Source: SpSt-600 sp042408195 (GTDB lineage Bacteria > Chloroflexota > Anaerolineae > SpSt-600). Taken from it: DNA of 64,000 nt. The DNA lies in contig JBHOQL010000001.1 in assembly GCA_042408195.1 (NCBI GenBank), positions 1 through 64,000 of the forward strand, written 5' to 3'. Below the pieces are notes generated by a model that did not search any database, was not told where the DNA came from, and worked only from the letters and a program-made list of their open reading frames with translations. Positions 15,807 to 23,349 of the stretch are shown piece after piece. A program made the translations under genes and the position numbers. Each line of letters starts with the position of its first letter. The stretch's first letter is position 1.

Positions 15807-16833
15807 GCCGATCCAGCACTAAAGCCAGTTTCTTCAGCTCTTCTATCCCAACCCTTTCGCTTTCCGTATGAGCTTCAAATAATTCCCCCGCACCAAAGAT
15901 GACTGTTTCAATCCCCTTGTGGTAGAGAGGCTCTGCGTCGGTCCAGCTGGGCATACCCACAAATTTGGCTTCCCTGCCGAGGGCCAAGCGGATGGCTTCC
16001 CTGAGCAGATTAACAATCTGGGAGCAAGGCGAGACCTCAAAGGGCGGGTCCAGGTCCAGAACTGTTAGGTAGCCATATTCAGCCGCTACTTTCCCAATTT
16101 CGACCAGAACTTCTTCCGGTGAAAGGGGTGGGACTAGCTTAACGTCAAAGCGAACTACAGCCTCATCGGGCACAAGGTAAAGCTCGGGGTCGCCTCCCCT
16201 GAACCAGTAGGGCATTACGTGGGGCCTGCCGAGAAGGGAGTGCTCTACCTGCATGAATTTGAGGCGGTGGATTTTCGCAATCGCTTCAAAAGCTCTGAGA
16301 ATAGCATTTTCACCGGCACTTGGGTAGGCACCGTGAGCCTTCTTACCTTTGACAGTCAACTCCAGGTCCAGCGAGCCTGATTGCGCTACAGCTATCTCAA
16401 GCCCTGTAGGTTCCAAAACCACAGCCATTCTGACCCACGAGGGGAGGCGGAGGTTCCGGCTTCCCTCTCCTCTGTTTTCTTCGTCCACGGTAAAGGCAAT
16501 GGTTACCGGAAACGGGTTCACCTCCAGAACGCTGAGGAGGGCAGCTATTTGACCCTTCGCATCAGCAACGCCCGGGCCGTAGAAGAAGCCACCTTCCTCT
16601 TTCAGAGCGTATTCCAAAGCCGGCAGTGTATCAGAATGGGTAGCAATGAGAAGCGAACTTTCACCACGCCAAGCTAAAAGGTTGGGCCTGGAAGGTGCTA
16701 CTTCCTGAAGCTCGATCTCAAACCCAAGCCTGCGGAGGTTTTCCTTAAGGTAAAGTTGTAAAGCCTCCTCATGACCTGTAGGGCTTGGGGTTTCCATCAA
16801 GACCTTAAGCCACTTCCTTATCCTCTCCTCCAT
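15781..16833 (-). CDS. M20-family metallohydrolase, LysK/ArgE-like
   Basis: From ATG 16833 the protein has about 350 residues. Zinc-ligand motifs are THSDTLPAL, VADAKGQIAALL and TVDEENRGEGSRNL, with the dimerisation-domain HGAYPSAGENA and C-terminal AHTESERV. The short length and DEE motif resemble [LysW]-lysine/ornithine hydrolase (LysK) and acetylornithine deacetylase (ArgE). It would release lysine or ornithine from a carrier protein or acetyl group. Earlier in-frame starts lie within the preceding gene and are less likely; the chosen ATG overlaps that gene by 29 bases. Its exact substrate is uncertain. Confidence 0.78.
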   Translation of the reverse strand: MEERIRKWLKVLMETPSPTGHEEALQLYLKENLRRLGFEIELQEVAPSRPNLLAWRGESSLLIATHSDTLPALEYALKEEGGFFYGPGVADAKGQIAALLSVLEVNPFPVTIAFTVDEENRGEGSRNLRLPSWVRMAVVLEPTGLEIAVAQSGSLDLELTVKGKKAHGAYPSAGENAILRAFEAIAKIHRLKFMQVEHSLLGRPHVMPYWFRGGDPELYLVPDEAVVRFDVKLVPPLSPEEVLVEIGKVAAEYGYLTVLDLDPPFEVSPCSQIVNLLREAIRLALGREAKFVGMPSWTDAEPLYHKGIETVIFGAGELFEAHTESERVGIEELKKLALVLDRLICLASQA

Positions 16834-19711
16834 AGCGAACCCAGGCCAAAGCGAGCATAAACTCAAGGGCCAGATCGGGCAGGAAGAAGGATTGGTCCAC
16901 AAGGCCGTGGGCGAGGATCTCTACCATGGTTCCCATGAACCCCAGAAGGAATGCCTTTTCTTCACCCTCCGGTATCTGTCCGTAACGCTTGAACCCCCTT
17001 CTGAAGAATTCCCATAGGAGCCATCCAAGGACCAACAACCCTCCCACGCCCAGCCTTGTCCACCAGTCCAGGAGGAAATTGTGGGGGTGCGAGAGGTTAA
17101 GTTCCTGCCAAGCTTCCGGCAGGACGTAGCGTGTCCGGTATTGGTAGAGGAAGTTATCAAGGCCAACCCCCAAGATGGGACTGTCTCTAAGCATGTTGAA
17201 AGCCGCCTGCCAGAGCTTGAGGCGGAAAAAGCCCGTGCCCCTTTCCAGATCTAAGAGGGAGAAAAAGCGCTCGGTCCAGAGCCATGGGATGAGGGCGAGA
17301 ACCAAGAGAGCAAAAGCGATGGCTGCGAGCGGGAGTGCTTTCCTACCCCTTAAGGCAAAGGTGAAAAACAGAGCAGCAGGAATCCCAAGGAAGAGAGCTC
17401 CGCGGGAGAAGGTTAGGTAAAGGGCTATGAGGATGAAAATTCCTGCCGCGAAATAAAGCCACCTCCTCACCGTTCTTCCCCAAAGACTCACAGCCAGTAA
17501 GACAGGCACCGCTCTCCCCAAGAAGAGAGCGAGGTTATTAGGAGAACCGTAAAAAGCCTTTACCCGCCTCACTCCTTCCGCTGAAACGACCTCTCCCTGG
17601 AAAAACTGGAGGATCCCGACTAAGGACACCAGTAAGGCCCCAGCCACTAAGGCGTCGGCCAGGAGGGGCATGGCTTGGGGTTTTTCCTTCTTGACCAGTA
17701 GGATGAGTCCGTAGAATAGGGCTGATTCGGCCACAACTCTGCGGAATTCATAGGCGGCGACCCCAAAGTTTTCAGCCCAGAGGAGAGAAAGGGCTCCCAG
17801 CACAACGAGAGAAGCTACAGCCAGATCCAGTCCGGTCAACTGCAGTCTGAGGTCTTTCCTAAACCGAACTAAGACTGCTGCCGCCGTCAAAGCCAGGGCA
17901 AGTTCCTGTGGAGAGAAGCTCTTGACGACGAGGTCTTTGGGCAGGAGAAAGAAGGGGGTGGCGAAAACAGTGATGGCAAGGCCGATTTCGGGCCATAGAT
18001 AGAAAGCGACAAGCCACAGAGGCAGGGAAAGAAGCGAGGCCAGAGGTGGAAGGAAATACCATAATATAGCCGTAGCCAGGAAAGCCGGAAGTAAAGCTTC
18101 TGGCAACCTGAGGGTTGGAATGGAATCGAGGAATTTCAGGAGGAAGGGAGCAAAGAGAGCAAGGAGGTATAAAACTGCGAGCATAAGGATGGGCAAGAGG
18201 GATTTACCTTCCTCTCCCCTAACCTTGAAACCGATGATGGCCCATTGCCCCCAGCCTCCATCAGGGATAATCTCCACCCGGTGTGTGCCGAAGGGCAGGT
18301 TCCGGGCTATGGAAATGGTAGCTGGACGATAGAGGGGATCGTAGAGGACCAGGTAACTTCTGCCTGCCGAGTCCCTGGGGAGGACGTTGGAGGGGCCACC
18401 ATCTACTGTTATATAGAGAAAAGCCTTATAGCTACCCCTCCGGACTAAGATGTCAAGACCTGTCCCGCTGAAGGTGAACTCAAGGGAAGCATTGCCTTGG
18501 GCCCTGTGAGGTATGTCGGCACCGTATGGGGAAATACGCCAGGCCCCATGATAGAGGATGGCTGGGTGGTCGGGGCGATGGAAGCCAGGGGCGAGCAAAA
18601 GAGGCGCTTCAAAGTTGGCCACGGTCCAGTAGACGGGTCGTTCGGTCCAGTCCTGCCAGATGAAAGAGAAACCCCAGCGGGGATCGTCATGAGGGGCTTC
18701 TGGCCTGAAATGAGTGAAGAAAAGGGGCCAGCCCCACCTCTCCCTGGCCCACACAAGGGCCTCCGCGGTCCACCGGGCTTGCTCTTCCTCTGTTACGGAA
18801 CCCCATATGGATTCTTTGCCCATCCAGCTGGGAGGGAGAGCATTCCACCCTGCTTCCACTATCCAAACAGGCTTTCCCTGGGCCAAGCCAGCGAAAAGTT
18901 CAGGGCGGCGGAAGTTCAGTTTTTCCGGGGAGGGGGGATCGGATGGGGGATAATCGAAGCCGAACGCTTTAAGAGCCAGCACGTCAAAGAATTCTCCTGC
19001 CCCGGAGGCCAGCATTTCTTGGAGGAATTCCCCCTCGTTCAGGTTTATGGGCCCTCTTTCAGTGGTGGGAGCGAGCCCTGCTGCCAGGACAATGGCCTCG
19101 GGATCGGCAGTTTTTAATCGGATGAATCCTTCCCTGAGCAGAGCGACATAACCTTCGGGGTCAACCCAGCTTTCCCCCCAATGAGGATAGATGTTAGGTT
19201 CGTCCCAGATCTGGTAGGCCTCAATATACGGGCCATAACGACGGGCGAAAGCTTCGGCGAAATCACCGAAGAAATGGATTTCAGCTGGGGGAGTAGTGGG
19301 GATACGGCACGTGGCACTACCACAGGGACGACGAGCCCACTCTGGGGAGGTGTCAAGAACCGCCAGGATGTGGAACCCGCGGTCCTTCAGGGCCTTCACG
19401 AGCCTATCCCACTTCTCCCAGGCAAATTCACCCCTTTTCGGTTCTATCTCTTCCCACGGAAAACGTTGCCGGACCCACCGGAAACCCGCTCGGCTGAGGA
19501 GGTCCAGAGCTTTCTGCCGTTCATCATCACTCAGCTTATCAAGTTCCACATTTATGCCAGGCGAGAGGATGTAAACAGGAGGAAAGTGAAAAGGTTCAGA
19601 GGAAGTAAACCGGGGTCTGAAGGCGAAAGCCAAAGCCAGTATGAAGGCAAAAGTCAGGATTGAAAAATACAGGGCTAAAGCTTTTCCCTTCAACTCGGCC
19701 TCAGCCTGCAT
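16805..19711 (-). CDS. Glycosidase-like domain fused to an O-antigen ligase/polymerase domain
   Basis: This is a 968-residue, three-part protein. It has one N-terminal anchor (residues 10-31). A clan GH-A-like TIM barrel follows, with acid/base Glu171 in QIWDEPNIYP and nucleophile Glu286 in WIVEAGWN. A beta-sandwich resembling a carbohydrate-binding module spans about 380-500. From about 505 there are some ten hydrophobic helices with an O-antigen-ligase (Wzy/WaaL) pattern, including FYGSPNNLALFLGRAVP, LTFSRGALFLGIP and NLSHPHNFLLDWW. The GH part would lie outside the cytoplasmic membrane. It probably processes and ligates or polymerises surface glycans. It follows pstS by 3 bases. Confidence 0.85.
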   Translation of the reverse strand: MQAEAELKGKALALYFSILTFAFILALAFAFRPRFTSSEPFHFPPVYILSPGINVELDKLSDDERQKALDLLSRAGFRWVRQRFPWEEIEPKRGEFAWEKWDRLVKALKDRGFHILAVLDTSPEWARRPCGSATCRIPTTPPAEIHFFGDFAEAFARRYGPYIEAYQIWDEPNIYPHWGESWVDPEGYVALLREGFIRLKTADPEAIVLAAGLAPTTERGPINLNEGEFLQEMLASGAGEFFDVLALKAFGFDYPPSDPPSPEKLNFRRPELFAGLAQGKPVWIVEAGWNALPPSWMGKESIWGSVTEEEQARWTAEALVWARERWGWPLFFTHFRPEAPHDDPRWGFSFIWQDWTERPVYWTVANFEAPLLLAPGFHRPDHPAILYHGAWRISPYGADIPHRAQGNASLEFTFSGTGLDILVRRGSYKAFLYITVDGGPSNVLPRDSAGRSYLVLYDPLYRPATISIARNLPFGTHRVEIIPDGGWGQWAIIGFKVRGEEGKSLLPILMLAVLYLLALFAPFLLKFLDSIPTLRLPEALLPAFLATAILWYFLPPLASLLSLPLWLVAFYLWPEIGLAITVFATPFFLLPKDLVVKSFSPQELALALTAAAVLVRFRKDLRLQLTGLDLAVASLVVLGALSLLWAENFGVAAYEFRRVVAESALFYGLILLVKKEKPQAMPLLADALVAGALLVSLVGILQFFQGEVVSAEGVRRVKAFYGSPNNLALFLGRAVPVLLAVSLWGRTVRRWLYFAAGIFILIALYLTFSRGALFLGIPAALFFTFALRGRKALPLAAIAFALLVLALIPWLWTERFFSLLDLERGTGFFRLKLWQAAFNMLRDSPILGVGLDNFLYQYRTRYVLPEAWQELNLSHPHNFLLDWWTRLGVGGLLVLGWLLWEFFRRGFKRYGQIPEGEEKAFLLGFMGTMVEILAHGLVDQSFFLPDLALEFMLALAWVRYGGEDKEVA

Positions 19712-19714
19712 TAT

Positions 19715-20656
19715 CTAACGGGTATAGTCAGAGCCGGTTGTGCGCTTTCTAAAGCGTTCAAGAGACTTCTCAAGCTCCTTCTCGGGTAGAGGAACGTAGC
19801 CCACCTCTTGCACCAATTTCCCAGCATGTTTAGGGTCTAAGTAGAACTCTACAAAGGCCTGCACTTCAGGACGCTCTGCTGCAGATCTCTTCACGTAGAT
19901 GAAGAGGGGGCGGGAAAGGGGTTTATAGGTCCCATTGATGATAGTCTCATAAGAAGGCAGGACAGGCCCCTCTCCAGCATCTATTGGAACGAGCTTGAGC
20001 TTGTCAGAGTTCGCCTCGTAGTAGGCGAACCCGAAGTAGCCAAGGGCCAGCGGGTCTGAGGCCACTCCTTGAACCAGAACGTTATCGTCTTCGCTTGAGA
20101 GGAAGTCGCCCCGACTGCTTCCACTCTTTCCCACGATAACTTCAGTAAAATAATCGTAAGTGCCGGAATCAACTCCTGGGCCATAGAGGTGGAGCTCCAC
20201 GTTGGGCCAGTTAGGGCGGATGTGGTTCCATCGGGTTACTTTTTCTTGGGCTTCGGGTTCCCAGATGGCTTTTAGTTCATCCACAGTAAGGTAATCAACC
20301 CAATCGTTCTGAGGGTTAACCACTACGGCGAGCCCATCAAAGGCGACTTTAAGCTCTATGAATTCAATCCCATTATTACGGCAGGCTTCCAGTTCCGAGG
20401 GTTTTATGGGCCTTGAGGCATCCACGATATCTATCTCTCCCGCGCAGAATTTCCTAAATCCGCCCCCTGTGCCCGATATTCCCACCATTATACGGACATC
20501 GGGTTTTAACTTTTGAAATTCCTCAGCCATAGCTTCGGTGATGAGGTAAACAGTGCTGGAGCCATCAATGAGGATAGTACCTGAAATAACGGGAGTACCC
20601 TTGCAGGCCGCCAAGGCAATGGTAAAAACAAGGGAAAACAGAAACCATCTCTTCAT
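19715..20656 (-). CDS. PstS-like phosphate-binding lipoprotein
   Basis: This protein of about 313 residues has a lipoprotein signal (MKRWFLFSLVFTIALAAC). The mature part follows the PstS pattern: ILIDGSSTVYLITEAMAEEF, ISGTGGGFRKFCAGEIDIVDASRP, YGPGVDSGTYDYFTEVIVG and LGYFGFAYYE. It is the extracellular component for high-affinity phosphate uptake, but no pstCAB or phoU lies nearby. The ATG at 20656 is chosen because GGGGGTG precedes it; the longer frame starts in the leader. A strong promoter lies about 80 bases upstream, and the gene is co-transcribed with the glycosidase/ligase fusion. Confidence 0.9.
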   Translation of the reverse strand: MKRWFLFSLVFTIALAACKGTPVISGTILIDGSSTVYLITEAMAEEFQKLKPDVRIMVGISGTGGGFRKFCAGEIDIVDASRPIKPSELEACRNNGIEFIELKVAFDGLAVVVNPQNDWVDYLTVDELKAIWEPEAQEKVTRWNHIRPNWPNVELHLYGPGVDSGTYDYFTEVIVGKSGSSRGDFLSSEDDNVLVQGVASDPLALGYFGFAYYEANSDKLKLVPIDAGEGPVLPSYETIINGTYKPLSRPLFIYVKRSAAERPEVQAFVEFYLDPKHAGKLVQEVGYVPLPEKELEKSLERFRKRTTGSDYTR

Positions 20657-20712
20657 CTTTTCACCCCCTGGAGAAGGGTGCAAGTGTGGTAAATATACCC
20701 CTTTCAGGGGGG

Positions 20713-20741
20713 AGTTTACCTTATGTTTCCTCTCTTGTCAA
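20713..20741 (-). promoter_or_regulatory. Promoter of the pstS operon
   Basis: On the minus strand TTGACA (20741-20736) is separated by 17 bases from TAAACT (20718-20713). The expected transcript start near 20706 gives a leader of about 50 bases containing a short CCCC/GGGG stem. No convincing PHO box was found. Confidence 0.65.
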
Positions 20742-21510
20742 ACGAAGTTTCGGTCCCCATGGGGTTGGGTTTAGGCTAAGCCAGAGCTTACCTTATGCTG
20801 AACTCATGAACTGACAGACATCCCTGTAGAAAACGAACCAGGAGCTGGAAGTAGTCCCCCGCAACTCGTCAGCGAGGAGACTTCTCAGCTTTGCGGCATC
20901 ATTAAAGTTATTCTGGTTTAGTAGGGAGAAATAGGCCTGCCACCCTACCTCGCTCCCGCCATCGGCAAGAGTGCCCCTTCCATAGATTGCTGGCCACTCT
21001 GATCCTAGTGGCTGCTCACGGGGAGCAATCCTTCGAGGATGTAGAAGTGAAGGGGAAAGGGCGTCCACCTTTGAGTTTCCACCCTCTGGACCTTCTAGCA
21101 CCTGCTCAGCCTACTTCCGGTCGAAGAAGAGGATAGCAAGTCACCGCGTGCGCCGGGCGATTGCCCAAGAGAAACTGGCGACTGCGTTGCGCCTTTTGAA
21201 GGCAGAGAGTGCCAATGCCAGACTCCTGGAAACCTTCTTTCGCCCAGAAAGGGAGAATCAGCCAAAAGGCGTGAGCGAATAAAAAGGGAGGCTAGGGATT
21301 ATTCTTTGTGAACCGGGCACGGAGGCTTATCTGGAAGAACTGGGATAGCCTGAAGTTAAGCGGTGTGGGTGGATAGAGCGGAAACGAAAGGTTCTTTCTT
21401 CGGGCCAAGGACATTTGGGTGGCCGGGGCTGGATTTCAGTGGAGGCTTAAGCCCCGCTCCCTCAACTTTGGGAGATAGGAAACGGGGTCTTTTAGGTGCG
21501 GGATGTGAGT

Positions 21511-21633
21511 ATGGACGAGGACCGGCTTCAGGTCATGTTGAAACTTCTGCGGGCTGTAGATGCCCCCTTCACTCCTGATGCCTGTTGCCTTCTATCTGCT
21601 CGCCCAGATATGGCCCCCTTCCCCTGTGTTTAA
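21511..21633 (+). other. Possible 40-residue ORF or gene remnant
   Basis: An ATG-started frame begins MDEDRLQVMLKLLRAVDAPF, continues with TPDACC and ends at TAA. It looks like ordinary helical protein and lies about 25 bases before the Hdr operon promoter. The ribosome-binding site is weak (GGGATG) and I recognise no family, so it may be a remnant. Confidence 0.2.
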
Positions 21634-21657
21634 AAGCCCTGCTGTCAGCATTAACTC

Positions 21658-21686
21658 TTGCTAAAATTCGCTGATTGTGATAAAAT
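21658..21686 (+). promoter_or_regulatory. Promoter of the Hdr-Etf operon
   Basis: TTGCTA and TAAAAT are separated by exactly 17 bases. The predicted start near 21693 gives a leader of about 85 bases before the mvhD ATG, enclosing the hairpin at 21711-21751. Confidence 0.65.
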
Positions 21687-21710
21687 TTCCAATGGCTTGA
21701 AAGGTTCATA

Positions 21711-21761
21711 CCCCCTGCACCGGGAAGGGGTTTGCTATTCCTTGCAGGGGGTTTTAATTTT
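21711..21761 (+). promoter_or_regulatory. Leader hairpin with T-run: candidate transcription attenuator
   Basis: CCCCCTGCA (21711-21719) pairs perfectly with TGCAGGGGG (21743-21751) and is followed by TTTTAATTTT, the form of an intrinsic terminator. It lies after the promoter and before the mvhD ribosome site GGAGGA. The 23-base loop contains AAGGGG, which could instead pair with the same CCCC run, giving a competing fold. A regulated attenuator is inferred. Confidence 0.5.
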
Positions 21762-21777
21762 GCCGGAGGAACCGAAG

Positions 21778-22200
21778 ATGAAGGACTTTGAGCCCAAGAT
21801 AATCGCTTTTGTCTGCAACTGGTGCACCTATGCAGGAGCAGACTTGGCTGGAACATCTCGGATCCAATACCCTCCTAATATCCGGATAGTTCGCCTGATG
21901 TGCTCAGGAGGGGTTGACCCTATCTACATCCTCAAGGCTTTCCTACAAGGGGCCGATGGTGTCTTAATTGGAGGATGCCACCCAGGTGATTGCCACTACC
22001 AAAACGGAAATTACAAAGCCCGCCGTAGAGTAGCCATCCTCAAGAAAACTCTGGAACGCCTCGGCCTCGACCCCGATAGGATCTGGCTAAGATGGATAAG
22101 TGCCAGCGAAGGCCAGCTCTTCGCCGATACTGTTACAGAGTTCGTCCATTTCCTAAAAGAGAAAGGCCCCAATCCTTTTAAAACCTTGCAAGCCATGTAA
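21778..22200 (+). CDS. mvhD: MvhD/HdrF-type [2Fe-2S] electron-transfer subunit
   Basis: From ATG 21778 (GGAGGA eight bases upstream) the protein has 141 residues. It matches the methyl-viologen-hydrogenase delta subunit family: PKIIAFVCNWCTYAGADLAG, IRIVRLMCSGGVDP and GVLIGGCHPGDCHYQNGNYK. The conserved cysteines at 13, 16, 42, 67 and 72 are expected to bind a [2Fe-2S] cluster. In known complexes MvhD passes electrons between HdrA and a partner oxidoreductase. It is the first gene of the operon, 11 bases ahead of the FrhB-like gene. The longer frame starting near 21658 overlaps the promoter and is rejected. Confidence 0.9.
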   Translation: MKDFEPKIIAFVCNWCTYAGADLAGTSRIQYPPNIRIVRLMCSGGVDPIYILKAFLQGADGVLIGGCHPGDCHYQNGNYKARRRVAILKKTLERLGLDPDRIWLRWISASEGQLFADTVTEFVHFLKEKGPNPFKTLQAM

Positions 22201-22211
22201 GGAGGCACGTC

Positions 22212-23339
22212 ATGATCCACACCTGGCTTAAAGTTGATGGGAACCCAAATCAAGCAGTGCGAGATTTCCTCCGCTCCCTCATGGAGAAAAAGGTGGTGGA
22301 AGCTATAATGGCACCAGCCCCTTCAGCTGGCGGGGAAAGTGTAACTCCTACGCTCTTCTTCAATCTAGATGAATTCTCCAAGGCCGAACCTTTTGCTCCC
22401 CTGATGCCCGTAAGCGAAGCCACAATGATATCAATGCTCACCCGCACCGGCAACCCCTTGAAGCTGGGAGCGGTCATGCGGAATTGCCAGATAAGGGCCC
22501 TTGTTGAGCTCGTCAAATTCAAGCAAGCCCAGTTTGATAATCTCATTGTGATCGGCATTGATTGCCCCGGAACCTACGAGCTCAGGGATTACAGCCAGAT
22601 GGTCAAGGATGGGATTGACCCAACCGCTCGGCTTCTGGAAGGAATAGCCAGGGGAGAAATAGGACCGGTCTCCGGTTACTCTTACAGGAAAGCCTGCAAT
22701 ATGTGCATCTACCCTATCCCCGATCCCTCCATTGCCGCGATAACCATCGGGCTTATGGGGTTTGATGGGGAAAAATTGCCCTTAATAGTGAAGGACGACT
22801 TGGCGGAGAAGCTCGGCTTTTCAGAAAATTACCCATCCGCCCGCAGGGAAGAAGCCATCAATTCCCTCCTTGAATCCAGAAAGGCGGAAAGGGAAAAGCA
22901 GATAAACCGGTTTGCAAAGGAAGGAACGGGAATTGAGGGACTCCTACGGTGGTTCTCCAAGTGCATCCGCTGCTACAACTGCATGGGGATATGCCCCATT
23001 TGCTACTGCCGTGAGTGTGTCTTCCGCACTCCCGTCTTCGAGCATGATTCTGCTCGGTACTTCGATTGGGCTCAGAAAAAGGGAGCCCTCCAGTTGCCTC
23101 CGGAACACCTTCTCTTTCACCTAACCAGGTTAAACCACATGGTAACTTCCTGCGTCGGGTGCGGACTCTGCTCCAGCGCTTGCCCCGCCGATATTGATGT
23201 TGCCCTGGCCTTCCAAAGCGTCGGTGAAGAGGTTCAAGCTCTGTTCAACTATGTCCCTGGAAGGAGCCTGGAGGAACCTGCTCCTGTCCAGACTTTCCAG
23301 GAGAGAGAATTTGTGGAATTAGGCGAAACCTTGAAGTAA
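22212..23339 (+). CDS. FrhB/FdhB-like flavo-iron-sulfur protein
   Basis: This 375-residue protein has GAVMRNCQIRALVELVK, IVIGIDCPGTYEL and CNMCIYPIPD segments, similar to the FAD/F420-binding beta-subunit family of F420 hydrogenase and formate dehydrogenase. Two ferredoxin-like clusters follow: C251/C254/C257/C261 (CIRCYNCMGICPICYC) and C314/C317/C320/C324 (CVGCGLCSSACP). In Hdr complexes such subunits feed electrons from F420H2, formate or NAD(P)H into MvhD/HdrA. No molybdopterin formate dehydrogenase subunit is encoded nearby, so the donor is open. It lies between mvhD and the first hdrA with spacings of 11 and 10 bases. Confidence 0.75.
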   Translation: MIHTWLKVDGNPNQAVRDFLRSLMEKKVVEAIMAPAPSAGGESVTPTLFFNLDEFSKAEPFAPLMPVSEATMISMLTRTGNPLKLGAVMRNCQIRALVELVKFKQAQFDNLIVIGIDCPGTYELRDYSQMVKDGIDPTARLLEGIARGEIGPVSGYSYRKACNMCIYPIPDPSIAAITIGLMGFDGEKLPLIVKDDLAEKLGFSENYPSARREEAINSLLESRKAEREKQINRFAKEGTGIEGLLRWFSKCIRCYNCMGICPICYCRECVFRTPVFEHDSARYFDWAQKKGALQLPPEHLLFHLTRLNHMVTSCVGCGLCSSACPADIDVALAFQSVGEEVQALFNYVPGRSLEEPAPVQTFQEREFVELGETLK

Positions 23340-23349
23340 AGGGGGAGAT

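Larger units (their letters stand above)
20657..21777 (+). other. 1.1-kb low-coding stretch between pstS and the Hdr-Etf operon
   Basis: No convincing gene lies here. It holds divergent promoters at its two ends. Between them are frame scraps: a minus frame 20793-21101 ending in SSSWFVFYRDVCQF, a plus frame running to a stop at 21280-21282 with an Ala/Leu/Arg-rich helix (AIAQEKLATALRLLKAESA), and a 40-codon plus ORF at 21511-21633. These could be decayed gene ends. No tRNA, rRNA or inverted-repeat element was recognised. Confidence 0.5.

Noticed and set aside
18497..19117. A 206-codon plus-strand ORF inside the glycosidase/O-antigen-ligase gene
   Set aside because: It is antisense to well-supported GH motifs (DEPN, EAGWN) and has no ribosome site or recognisable domain.
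21658..21777. An N-terminal extension of MvhD starting at 21658
   Set aside because: It would be translated through the -35 and -10 elements and the leader hairpin; the ATG at 21778 has a strong ribosome site and matches the family start.
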